A DNA stretch of 64,000 nucleotides from Leptolyngbya sp. SIO1E4 (GTDB taxonomy: Bacteria > Cyanobacteriota > Cyanobacteriia > Phormidesmidales > Phormidesmidaceae). Position numbers and translations under genes: made by a program. Below are positions 44,427 through 53,007 of the stretch, one piece after another. Positions within the stretch are counted from its first letter, which is position 1, and the number at the start of each line of letters is the position of its first letter. The stretch is taken from positions 310,001 through 374,000 of the forward strand of contig JAAHFU020000003.1 in NCBI GenBank assembly GCA_010672825.2, read 5' to 3'. The notes below the pieces were generated by a model, which did not search any database, was not told the origin of the DNA, and was given only the letters and a program-made list of their open reading frames with translations.

Positions 44427-44520
44427 AGCAGCGTGCATTTAGATCAAGTACACCCTAGACCCCAAACCCTAGACCCTACCTTCACCAAAACGTACTGGAT
44501 TGAACTGAATAGGGCTATAT
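44427..44520 (+). repeat. Dispersed repeat family A, copy 5
   Basis: Core ACACCCTAGACCCCAAACCC, right end AATAGGGCTATAT that runs directly into repeat B copy 1. The left end (GCAGCGTGCATTTAG) has lost TATAGC. Sits in the 503-bp gap after the ROCO gene, which has no gene. Confidence 0.75.
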
Positions 44521-44607
44521 AGCGACCCGCATTTGTGTTAGAACACGCCAGATAACTCAACTGCCCTCTGATCAAGCTTTTCATTCATCCTTCTACCTTT
44601 TGCTATA
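44518..44607 (+). repeat. Dispersed repeat family B, copy 1
   Basis: About 90 bp: TATAGCGACCCGCATTTGTG at the left, then CTCAACTGCCCTCTGATC, ending CCTTTTGCTATA. Terminal TATAGC/GCTATA inverted repeat as in family A. Second full copy at 55743-55846, fragment at 58998-59034. Confidence 0.75.
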
Positions 44608-44754
44608 GCCCGCCTCTGTCGCTGCAGGGAGAAAATAAAATTCAATAAGATATGTTTGCCTGTTGGCAAGAAACGGTTGAATTGTGTGGCCTAACCCGTA
44701 GATACTGTGTTTATCAAAAATTCTTAGATAGCACTTATTTGAGCAGCGTATCCC

Positions 44755-46335
44755 ATGCCACGCAGTCCCCTTTTTCACCCATTCAATCGATTACTCCGCC
44801 AGGCTCACCAAAAAAATCTCCTGAATGCAGCGGGCTCTCAAAGAGTAATATCCGCCTGGACTCGAAGACGATTTATCCGCAGGGCGGCACTGGCGTTCGG
44901 TGGGGTTGTTGCCTCCCAAGCTGTTGCTCGGCTGGGAGTTGCGCAAAGTTCAACCTCGCCCACCGTTGCGATTATTGGGGGCGGCCTGGCTGGGTTGAAC
45001 GCTGCTTATCAGCTCCAGAAGGCAGGCATACAAGCCACGGTATATGAAGCGCGTGGCCGTTTGGGAGGCCGCATGTATACCCAAACTGACGTTTTGCAGG
45101 CCGGGCAGTATCTTGATTTTGGCGGCAGTTTCATCAACAGCGGCCATGAAGATCTGCTGTCGTTAGTAGAAGAACTGGGCCTGGAGTTAATTGATCTGGC
45201 GCAGACTATCGAAGCATCCCCCTTCCCAGCGACAGGCTTCTACTTCGGGCAGGCATCACGAACAGAAGCTGAGATTGCCGAAAGTTTGCGACCCTTAGCC
45301 CAACAAATTGCCGCAGATGCCAATCTTCTGGATGAAGACTTTGAGCAATACGCCCCCCTGCTCGACCAGCTTTCCGTTGCTGACTATCTGAACCAACATC
45401 AGGACAAAATCCCCGAGCCCCTGATTCGCGCGTTGATCAACAGCGTCATCCAGTCAGAATATGGGGTGGAGAGTTCACAGTCTTCTGCGCTGCAGCTGAT
45501 TTTTGCCTTACCTGCCACTGAAGGCGATACGGTCAACGTGCTCAGTAACGTCGATGAAGCCTACACCGTTGACGGGGGCAGCGGGCAAGTCATTGATCGA
45601 CTCAGCCAAAAATTATCCGGCCAAATTCAGCTCCGCAAATGCCTGACCAAAGTGGAGGCTGAGCAATCGGGCTTCCAACTCACCTTTGCCGATGGCGATG
45701 GGGTTGCCGCAGACTACGTCATTTTGACGGTGCCGCCTGCTGTCCTGCGAAACATCGATTTGGCGGTTGAGCTGCCTTCGGACTTCAAGCGGTTTATTCA
45801 AGCAGTTGACTTGGGTAAAAATGACAAACTTTTTGCCCAGTTTGATGAGAAAGTTTGGCGGCAAGCGGATGGATTTGTCGATCAGGTTTGGTGTGATGGC
45901 CCCTTTGCCGTGGGCTGGGAAGCCACCACGCCCATGCCCCATAGAACAGAGGGTACGTTGGTGTTCTTTTACGGGGGTGAGCAATCGGAGGCTTTGCAGA
46001 CAGAATCAACGCGATCGCAAGGAGAAAAAGCGCTCGAAGTCCTGGAAGCGTTCATCCCCGAAAGTCGAAGCGCAGCTACCCAACAGTTTGTGCGCACCCA
46101 CTGGTTTGGAGAACCCTACACCCAAGGCGCTTATGCCAACTTTAAGCCCGGCCAACTATCAGAATTCGCCCAGTTCTTGTATTACGAAGCCGATGACCCT
46201 GAAGAGCGTCAGGACGTAGCCTTCGGAGGGTTAGTGTTTGCTGGTGAGTTGTTTAGCGACGAATACTATGGCTATATGAATGGCGCTGCCCAAACTGGCC
46301 GACTTGCGGCTGATGTCATCTTGAGGCAGCTTTAG
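44755..46335 (+). CDS. Tat-exported flavin amine oxidase
   Basis: 526-aa FAD amine oxidase family protein. Residues 37-60 are a twin-arginine signal (RRRFIRR then AALAFGGVVASQAVA), so it is folded before export to the periplasm. FAD site IIGGGLAGLNAAY (73-85) with the usual ARGRLGGRMYT second motif, and a C-terminal FAD contact GELFSDEYYGYMNGA. Substrate could be a monoamine, polyamine or amino acid; not determinable. The first 30 residues before the Tat motif are long, and a later start is possible. Followed by repeat A copy 6. Confidence 0.87.
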   Translation: MPRSPLFHPFNRLLRQAHQKNLLNAAGSQRVISAWTRRRFIRRAALAFGGVVASQAVARLGVAQSSTSPTVAIIGGGLAGLNAAYQLQKAGIQATVYEARGRLGGRMYTQTDVLQAGQYLDFGGSFINSGHEDLLSLVEELGLELIDLAQTIEASPFPATGFYFGQASRTEAEIAESLRPLAQQIAADANLLDEDFEQYAPLLDQLSVADYLNQHQDKIPEPLIRALINSVIQSEYGVESSQSSALQLIFALPATEGDTVNVLSNVDEAYTVDGGSGQVIDRLSQKLSGQIQLRKCLTKVEAEQSGFQLTFADGDGVAADYVILTVPPAVLRNIDLAVELPSDFKRFIQAVDLGKNDKLFAQFDEKVWRQADGFVDQVWCDGPFAVGWEATTPMPHRTEGTLVFFYGGEQSEALQTESTRSQGEKALEVLEAFIPESRSAATQQFVRTHWFGEPYTQGAYANFKPGQLSEFAQFLYYEADDPEERQDVAFGGLVFAGELFSDEYYGYMNGAAQTGRLAADVILRQL

Positions 46336-46340
46336 GCTGC

Positions 46341-46436
46341 CATAGCGGTATGCAGGCTAATCAAGCACACCCTAGACCCCAAACCCTAGACCCTGTCTTG
46401 ACCCGGATGTACTGGACTCAACTGAACAAGGCTATA
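46341..46436 (+). repeat. Dispersed repeat family A, copy 6
   Basis: Begins CATAGCGGTATGCAGGC, core CACACCCTAGACCCCAAACC, ends AACAAGGCTATA. Lies between two convergent genes (amine oxidase and TRAP binding protein). Confidence 0.8.
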
Positions 46437-46456
46437 AATACAGCTAGCCATACACA

Positions 46457-47584
46457 CTAGCCATATACAAAAGATAGTGCACGGGCATTGAGATAACTTT
46501 GCTCACTCACTTGGCTCCAATCCATCAAAATTTGACGAGCAGACAAAAAAGAATCAATGGTGCGCTGCATCATCTCATCCCCCCTCGATCGCATCTCAGC
46601 AATGACTTCACCCGAGGCATTTCCTAAGGCTGTCAGTACGTCAGGGGGCAGTTGGCGCACCTGTACCTGGTGTTGATTTACGAGCGTATTGAGTGCGCTG
46701 GCATTCCCCATGTTGGCTTCAGCCAAGCCCTGCTCGTATTCAGCTTGGGCTGCGATCGCAATAATTTGCTGTAGATCAGTCGGGAGAGCTTCATACTGGG
46801 CTCGATTGACGACCAACTCTACCAGCCCAGAGGGTTGATTATAGGAAGGAAAATAATAGTAAGGCGCTCCCAGTTCATGGAGACCGAATTGGAGATCCAC
46901 CAACGGGCCAACCAGTTCAAACCCATCTAGCTCATCTGCTTGCAAAGCTTGACGAATCTCATCTAACCCCAAGGTTGTGGCCGTAACGCCGAGCCTGGCC
47001 ATCACATCGACCGCAACCCCAGTTGTGCGAAATCGCAGACCCTGTAAATCACTTAAGCGATTAATTTCATTCTGGAACCAACCAAATGACTGGGCCCCCA
47101 GAGACCCTGCGGGAAAGGCTTTAACCCCAAAGGGCGCATAGGCTTCATCCCAAAGCTCTTGCCCCCCTAAGTAGTGAATCCAGGCGCTCATTTCATTTTG
47201 AGTGAGGCCGTAAGGCACGACAGTAAACACTTCCAAAACAGGAGATTGGGTTCGCCAATCGTAGGCAAGACTGCGACACATCTCCACAGTGCCCTCGCTG
47301 ATCGCATTGAGAGTTTCTGGGAAGGGCACTAATTCGTCGGGAGGGAATACCTCAATGATTAATCGCCCTGCACTCATAGCAGCAATCCGATCCGCCAGCC
47401 GTTGTGCTGCTGCCAGCTGATCCGGAAAAGCCTCGTTCCATCGGGAAACCATTCGCCAGCGAAACTCGGTTGGCTGCGCATTGGCCACTTGTGGAATATA
47501 GGACTTGCCGACCGTGATGGCTGTTGTAGTCGCAATCACTCCGATTAAAACGTTACGACGGTTTATCGATGGCTGAGAACTCAT
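46457..47584 (-). CDS. TRAP-type transporter substrate-binding protein (DctP family), orphan
   Basis: 375-aa DctP-family periplasmic binding protein for carboxylate-like anions. N-terminal Tat-like signal NRRNVLIGVIATTTAI with cut near ANAQ; family blocks PFPETLNAISEGTVEMC and LQGLRFRTTGVAVDVMARLG with the conserved Arg for carboxylate binding. ATG 47584 with GAGGAGAAAGG upstream is chosen; the frame is open to 47725. No DctQ or DctM membrane subunits are in the window, so either they are elsewhere or the protein has another role. Divergent from a broken LysR regulator. Confidence 0.88.
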   Translation of the reverse strand: MSSQPSINRRNVLIGVIATTTAITVGKSYIPQVANAQPTEFRWRMVSRWNEAFPDQLAAAQRLADRIAAMSAGRLIIEVFPPDELVPFPETLNAISEGTVEMCRSLAYDWRTQSPVLEVFTVVPYGLTQNEMSAWIHYLGGQELWDEAYAPFGVKAFPAGSLGAQSFGWFQNEINRLSDLQGLRFRTTGVAVDVMARLGVTATTLGLDEIRQALQADELDGFELVGPLVDLQFGLHELGAPYYYFPSYNQPSGLVELVVNRAQYEALPTDLQQIIAIAAQAEYEQGLAEANMGNASALNTLVNQHQVQVRQLPPDVLTALGNASGEVIAEMRSRGDEMMQRTIDSFLSARQILMDWSQVSEQSYLNARALSFVYG

Positions 47585-47798
47585 AACCTTTCTCCTCACA
47601 CTAAAATTTGGATTGCAAAATTGGGAAGACAAGTCATCCCTTGTCTCGGCAGGTGGCATAGATATTCGCCAATCGTGGAGATAATTTGACGGATTAGGCG
47701 GGCGTGCTGCGATCGCTTCTCTCACCGTAAGCGCAGTGACTCATGCTGTCCAATGCTTGTTTTGTCTACAATTAATGCCTTTGAAGTATTAATTGATG

Positions 47799-48661
47799 AT
47801 GGAACTTCGTGACCTTCGCTACTTCGTCGCAGTCGCCGAGGATCTGCACTTTAGCCGAGCGGCTGAACGGCTACACATGACACAACCCGCCCTTAGTCGC
47901 CAGATTCGGGCCTTGGAAACTGAGCTAACAGTGCAGCTCTTCCACCGCACCAAGCGCAGCGTCAAACTAACGGTTGCGGGGCAGGCATTCTTAGAAGACG
48001 CCCGGCGGATTCTTCGCGATGTGGAGCAGGCCGTATTGACGACTCGAAGAACCGCTCGGGGGGAAACGGGGCAGCTGGGGCTGAGCTTTACGACATCGGC
48101 CTTAAGGAGCGTGGTACCAGAAGTTGTACGGGAATTTCGGAACCGGTATCCCGATGTTCAGCTCGCGATGACGGAACAATGCACTCAAGAACAGGTTGAG
48201 GCTTTTCGGGCTCATCGGCTCGATGTGGGGTTCCTGTACCCCCCTGTGGATGAAACGCTGCTAGCAATCACCCCATTGCAAACAGAGACTTGGGTCGACT
48301 CACGTTAAGTGACTTAGCAACAGAGTCGTTTATCCTGCACCCTCGTCAGGCCGGTCCCTATTTCTATGATCAGATTATTCATCTCTGTCAACAAGCAGGG
48401 TTTTATCCCAACGTGGTTCAAGAAGTGTCTGCCTGTCAGACCCGAGTGGGGCTAGTCGCGGTTGGCATGGGGATTACGTTCGTGCCAGAGGCTCTAAGGG
48501 AGCTAGAAGATACCGCCGTTGTCTATCGAAAATTGCAGGGAGAATCGCCTACTCTAAAGCTAGCGATCGCTTATCGCCACGATCACGTCTCTCCGGTGAT
48601 TCAGCATTTCTTCGAGATAGTGGATGAGATGGTTAAAAAGCCCAAAGCGCTTATAGCATAG
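47799..48661 (+). pseudogene. LysR-family regulator broken by frameshift/deletion
   Basis: Two overlapping frames make one LysR protein: 47799-48308 (MELRDLRYFVAVAEDLHFSR to ITPLQTETWV, then four junk residues and a stop) and 48290-48661 (LTLSDLATESFILHPRQAG to the end). Between them the segment that normally reads like ALPxxHPLA is missing, so around 12-15 residues were deleted together with the frame change. The DNA-binding domain is intact, the effector domain is split. It is divergent from the orphan TRAP binding protein (214-bp gap) and probably once regulated it. A sequencing error alone would not explain the missing segment. Confidence 0.8.
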
Positions 48662-48732
48662 ACGCAAAGCTTAGGATCAAAGATGTATCTGTGAACAAGA
48701 TTATTTGAGACAGCACTCCCCCATAAGTTGGC

Positions 48733-49308
48733 ATGACAACCACACCCTTTTTGGCCTATCTCTTGATTGCTGGCTACTTCATAGTGGAGCGATCGTTGAG
48801 AAAAGGTAAGCAGGCACTCAATCTAAAGCCAGGAAAAGCTGATGCTGGCAGTTCTCAAGTGCTGTGGATCAGTGGCATGATTAGTCTTTCGCTGATTGTT
48901 TTTGCACCTATCTTAAACACCTACCAAATCGGATACTGGAATAATGCAAGTGTGGGTTGGCTAGGATTGGTATTGATGCTTGGTGGGCTAGTTATACGAT
49001 ATTGGGCTGCCAAGACGCTCGGTGAGTTTTATACAAGGACATTACAGATTATCGAGGGGCAGCAAATTGTCAACCAAGCTCCGTACAACATTATTCGTCA
49101 TCCTGGATATCTTGGAACATTATTGATGGAGATCGGTGCGGGATTAGCTGTTACAAATTGGGGTGTATTGCTAGCTACTATAGTTATGGGAATTACGTCA
49201 CGAGCTTACCGAATTAGTATAGAAGAGAAAATGCTGGAAGCTAGTTTCGGTGAAGAATATCAGATATATTCAGACCATACTTGGAAGCTCCTCCCGTTTC
49301 TGTATTAA
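48733..49308 (+). CDS. ICMT/PEMT-like membrane methyltransferase
   Basis: 191-aa isoprenylcysteine carboxyl methyltransferase-family protein with four to five hydrophobic segments. The SAM-binding signature RHPGYLG is present, followed by EEKMLEASFGEEYQIY near the C-terminus. Bacteria have no classical prenylated CaaX proteins, so the substrate is likely a lipid, quinone-like or small molecule; unknown. It starts 71 bp after the LysR pseudogene. Confidence 0.85.
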   Translation: MTTTPFLAYLLIAGYFIVERSLRKGKQALNLKPGKADAGSSQVLWISGMISLSLIVFAPILNTYQIGYWNNASVGWLGLVLMLGGLVIRYWAAKTLGEFYTRTLQIIEGQQIVNQAPYNIIRHPGYLGTLLMEIGAGLAVTNWGVLLATIVMGITSRAYRISIEEKMLEASFGEEYQIYSDHTWKLLPFLY

Positions 49309-49757
49309 TTGCCTAGCCAGCAGTATAAAAACGCTTAGAAGCGTGGATTGGGAAGTTTAGTGTTCAAGCTATTTGGGCTGGTGAGGTTAAGTAGCGGGTT
49401 AAATCCAGGGTTTACGCCGGTACAAAATTCTTTTCTCGATCCCAGTGATTTATGTAACGCGATCTTCTTTCTAAAAGTAACCAAGCATTTCTTTTTGATA
49501 CCACTTGTTACAAAGCTGTTGACGCCCGTTGAAGGCAATCAAGGCACTATCCAAATCTAAAAGAATTTGCATTAAAACAACGGCATATCGGGCCCGTGAA
49601 AGATACTTCCTAAACGACAGGTGTACCCCCTTCATGTGTTGAGTGAAGGATGCCTCCATATCTTCATGCGTCATTTTGCCCCAAGAATGCAGCGGGTTTA
49701 CCGTGGGTCATGCACGGGGCGGGGTGGCCAGAGCTGTGGTTTCTTAGGGCCTATTTC
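49309..49757. other. Intergenic region, no accepted gene
   Basis: 449 bp with a small hairpin ACGCTT/AAGCGT at 49331-49344 just after the ICMT-like stop. Minus-strand frames at 49335-49538 and 49471-49674 lack ribosome sites and families. Could be a gene remnant; no evidence to name it. Confidence 0.35.
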
Positions 49758-50648
49758 ATGAAATTGAAGCAATTTATCCTTTTAGGACTGCCGGGTGTCG
49801 GTGTTAGAGAACACGCGATCGCGCTGGCTGAGCATTGGCGTATTCCCCATGTTTCCATGGGTCAGCTGTTGCGTGAGGCAATCAGCCAAGCCTCTGCGAT
49901 TGGCCTTGAGGCCCGTGCATACGCGGAAGCAGAAAAACGGGTTCCCGATGCATTAGTGATGAAGCTGCTGCGGCAGCGGTTTGAGCAACCCGACACCATG
50001 TTAAAGGGATGGGTTTTAGACGAGTTTCCGCGGACCCTGGCACAGGCGCAGGCGTTAGACGAATGGGGGGCAACGGTTGGTCTACCTGCGCCGACGGTTG
50101 TGTATTTGAAAGCGATGAAGGGGCTTTTGCTGGATCGGCTATGGGCTAAGAGAGCCCCAGACGAATCTATGGCAGCCATTCGCCAGCGTTTAGCACTCCA
50201 TCAAGAAGAGACCGCCCCTTTAGTTGATTATTATCGGCAGCGATCGCAGCTCACAACAGTCAACGCCAGCCTTCCTTTTGCTGAAGTCGCCCGTGAGTTG
50301 GCTCAGCTGGGCTGTGAGGAAACGGGTGCAGCCCACTTGATTAAAGATGAAGCAGAACTCGATTCCCTTTTAGCCGATAAGTCGCTGCTGGTAGTAGATT
50401 GCATGGCTTCTTGGTGTGGCCCTTGCAAGCTAGTAACGCCGTTGATCGATCAGCTGGCTAATGCCTATGGCGATCGCGCCAAGGTGATGAAGATGGACTT
50501 CGATACCAACAAGCAGATACCCAAACGATTTGGCCTGAAAGGAATGCCGGCAGTCATGTTTTTTAAGGATGGTGAGCTGCTGGAGACGTTAACCGGGGTC
50601 AAACCTTACCAGGCATACAGCGCTGCGGTCACCCGCTTTTTGGAATAA
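49758..50648 (+). CDS. Adenylate-kinase-like domain fused to thioredoxin
   Basis: 296-aa fusion. Residues 1-190 have the adenylate kinase layout (PGxG loop, VSMGQLLREAI, GWVLDEFPRTLAQAQALDEW, LWAKRAPDES as a shortened lid), but the P-loop reads GLPGVGVREH where GxPGxGKGT is expected, so the phosphate-binding Lys is replaced by Val, with an Arg next to it. Residues about 195-296 are a thioredoxin with active site WCGPC (219-223) and cis-Pro GMPAVMFF. Activity as a kinase is doubtful; the thioredoxin half should be functional. ATG 49758 gives MKLKQFILLGLPG; the frame is open upstream to 49650. Confidence 0.87.
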   Translation: MKLKQFILLGLPGVGVREHAIALAEHWRIPHVSMGQLLREAISQASAIGLEARAYAEAEKRVPDALVMKLLRQRFEQPDTMLKGWVLDEFPRTLAQAQALDEWGATVGLPAPTVVYLKAMKGLLLDRLWAKRAPDESMAAIRQRLALHQEETAPLVDYYRQRSQLTTVNASLPFAEVARELAQLGCEETGAAHLIKDEAELDSLLADKSLLVVDCMASWCGPCKLVTPLIDQLANAYGDRAKVMKMDFDTNKQIPKRFGLKGMPAVMFFKDGELLETLTGVKPYQAYSAAVTRFLE

Positions 50649-50738
50649 CGCTAGATTAAGTCACTCCGCCAATCTCCATATTCGTACGTTGCAAGAACAA
50701 GGCTGATTTGAGGCTCGAGATCGCCCGATCAGCACATT

Positions 50739-50834
50739 TATAGCCTTGTTCAGTTGAGTCCAGTACATCCGGGTCAAGACAGGGTCTAGGGTTTGGGGTC
50801 TAGGGTGTGCTTGATTAGCCTGCATACCGCTATA
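50739..50834 (-). repeat. Dispersed repeat family A, copy 7
   Basis: Starts TATAGCCTTGTTCAGTTGAG, core GGGTCTAGGGTTTGGGGTC, ends CATACCGCTATA; both TATAGC/GCTATA-type ends are intact. It is close to a mirror copy of copy 6. The 50835-51069 remainder holds nothing I can name. Confidence 0.8.
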
Positions 50835-51069
50835 TTAGCTGGATGGATATACCCATTGCCTAAGTCAGCGATCGCAGTTGATATTGCTGGTTTGCGACTT
50901 TTCCTGACTTTCGACTCTAGTCAGGCACAAATCATGTCAACACCAATCATGTCTACATAGAGTCCAAGATAAGTTCTATGAATTAAGTGTGCTGCTCCGC
51001 AAAAGTACCGGATAAACTTTCAGGGGTTATAGATCTTATATCCAACAGATCTGATGGTTGAATGTGTTG

Positions 51070-51318
51070 CTAGAGTCCTTTCAACTTATCCAGATCTAAG
51101 GTTTCCACTTCAACCAAAGGTGTTTCCCTGGGAAGCGTGCCATTATTCAATGAGGGCAAAATAGACTGTTTCAGCGATTGTCCAAACAGTACTAAAGATC
51201 GCCTCCAATCCTTATAACGACAGGGATCCCAGCGCTTTTTGAAAGATTTAGATAATTTAGCGGGATAAGGGTTTGATCCTTCGGAAGGGTAGTGCGTTCC
51301 CACTTGACTTATCCCCAT
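51070..51318 (-). CDS. Small hypothetical protein, uncertain
   Basis: 82-aa frame starting MGISQVGTHYPSEGSNPYPA and ending VETLDLDKLKGL. Basic middle part (KSFKKRWDPCRYKDWRRSL), no membrane segment. No clear ribosome site and no recognised family. Included because the amino-acid make-up is protein-like and the region is otherwise empty, but it may be a remnant. Confidence 0.3.
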   Translation of the reverse strand: MGISQVGTHYPSEGSNPYPAKLSKSFKKRWDPCRYKDWRRSLVLFGQSLKQSILPSLNNGTLPRETPLVEVETLDLDKLKGL

Positions 51319-51575
51319 TGAATTTCTTTGGATTTATTCCTGGCCCTTTAAGGTCAATTGAGATCAATAGTTTGGCCATTTTTTCGGGCAAACGTTGAAA
51401 CGCTTGATTTCTCGTTGGCTAGACTCCCGGAAAAAGGAGCTGAGGCCTTCATTATTTCGCTGCCTATGAAAAACTGTCCAGAGTATGGTGGGGCGAAATA
51501 AAGGCTTAGGCTTGCCCTGCAAATTCATACGATTGGATCCGAACCGAGCAAAGTTTATTCGCGCGTGGAGAAGTC

Positions 51576-52430
51576 GTGAAAATGACCGTTGAGAACTACA
51601 CCCAAAATTCCGACCCGAGCCAAGGCTACTATCCTAAACCCGGCTGGGAATGGCAAAAACCCGAGCCGAAAACCTATCTTGTCAAGCATGATTTAGCGCA
51701 ATATGCCCGTGTTTGGATACTTAATCTTGTTGAGTTGGTTCACTGGATTCTACTTATCCCGTCATTTATTTTATCCTTCATCATTTTTCAGCATACGGAG
51801 ATTCTCACAGCCAGGCTTGGCACAGATTTGCAAGTATATTTGCTCTCAATTGCACCGGTAATTCAAGCTTTTGCTGGTTTGGTTGCGGTTGTCATGCACG
51901 AATATGAAGGCTGGCAAGTTGTATACTTCAAAAACCCCCTTGACTCTGATTTCAAAATTGAAGATTTCAACAACGAATGGTTACGTGAAGTGGCCTACAA
52001 AATGCTGTTTTTTCTTCAAGTAGTTGGGTTACTCGCGTTTTCTTTGGGCGTATTTGGGTTTAGCAAGTTTTTTATCACTTTAGCCATTATTAGCCTCGTT
52101 CTTGGGTTTATTGGGCCTCAAAATCCTAAAGCCACCTTCTACTTCAATGAGCAACCTGTATTCCCAATCGCGATATCGCTAGTTGTCGTATTTATTGTCA
52201 ATGCGATCGTGAATTTCGTCGCATATTTTCATCTCTTTAGTCCAGCCTTAGAAGCTGCAAACTTGCCGATTATTCTGGCAGGCTTAGCTCCACTCCTGTT
52301 CATGTTAGGCGGGGTCATTGAAGGCGTGCTAGCTGAATCCACATTTAATCAGTGGATACATTTTGGGGCGGTCATCTTCCTTAACCTTGGTTTGCTGGCA
52401 CAAATATACTTCTTTGGGTTGCTCTGGTAA
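51576..52430 (+). CDS. Multi-pass membrane protein, unknown
   Basis: 284 aa with a soluble N-terminal 40 residues (Pro/Trp-rich PKPGWEWQKPEPKTY) and about seven hydrophobic segments. No motif recognised. Conserved-looking MHEYEGWQVVYFKNP loop. First gene of a same-strand group with the HXXEE protein (120 bp later) and the 620-aa hydrolase-like membrane protein. ATGs at 51576 (TG start region) and 51582 (MTVENY) are both possible. Confidence 0.7.
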   Translation: MKMTVENYTQNSDPSQGYYPKPGWEWQKPEPKTYLVKHDLAQYARVWILNLVELVHWILLIPSFILSFIIFQHTEILTARLGTDLQVYLLSIAPVIQAFAGLVAVVMHEYEGWQVVYFKNPLDSDFKIEDFNNEWLREVAYKMLFFLQVVGLLAFSLGVFGFSKFFITLAIISLVLGFIGPQNPKATFYFNEQPVFPIAISLVVVFIVNAIVNFVAYFHLFSPALEAANLPIILAGLAPLLFMLGGVIEGVLAESTFNQWIHFGAVIFLNLGLLAQIYFFGLLW

Positions 52431-52550
52431 CGTTTTCGAGCACGCTCAATATCAAGATTTTGCTCAGGGAAATTTGCCAGTTCTATTCTGTCTCTGAGCT
52501 TAATCTCCCTTTGCTTTAGTTGCGGCCATTTAACAGAAGGAAAGTTCCCC

Positions 52551-52988
52551 ATGCTGAGCAATCAGTTTGCAAAAGTTGCCCTGAGTTATTGGATTTTGGG
52601 AATCGCTCAGGTCGCCCATAGTACAGAAGAGACCTTGGCCAAACTCTATCTTGAACTCAACCTGATGATTGAGGCGCTGCATCAACATTTTCCTTGGTTT
52701 CCGCTGGTTGAAATCAGTGCAGATGTGTTTGCAACGCTCAACTACGTCATGATTGCCTTGATGTTAGCTTCAGTCCCTGCAGCTGAGAAAGGGAATCGAA
52801 CAGGCTTCATTCTTATGTGGAGTTGGGCAATTATTGAGTTGCTGAATGGGATGTTTCACATTGGTACCTGGGTCGTTCTGCGCACCTATTTTCCTGGTGG
52901 AATCTCAGGCCCATTATTATTTGTCTTGAGCATTCTCTTTATTCAGAAACTTCAAGCTGCTTCAAATCAAACTATACAAGAAGTTTAG
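52551..52988 (+). CDS. HXXEE-domain membrane protein
   Basis: 145-aa integral membrane protein with four hydrophobic helices. It carries the three polar motifs of the HXXEE family: AHSTEET (His-x-x-Glu-Glu) near residue 22-28, NGMFHIG and YFPGGISG. The family is predicted to be enzymatic because the polar residues sit in the membrane, but its reaction is unknown. AGAAGGAAAG lies ahead of the ATG. The next gene starts 19 bp downstream, so the two are co-transcribed. Confidence 0.72.
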   Translation: MLSNQFAKVALSYWILGIAQVAHSTEETLAKLYLELNLMIEALHQHFPWFPLVEISADVFATLNYVMIALMLASVPAAEKGNRTGFILMWSWAIIELLNGMFHIGTWVVLRTYFPGGISGPLLFVLSILFIQKLQAASNQTIQEV

Positions 52989-53007
52989 GAGATCCCCCCT
53001 TGAAATT

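Noticed and set aside
49471-49674. Possible transposase fragment on the minus strand
   Set aside because: No recognisable transposase motif, no terminal inverted repeats, no target duplication.
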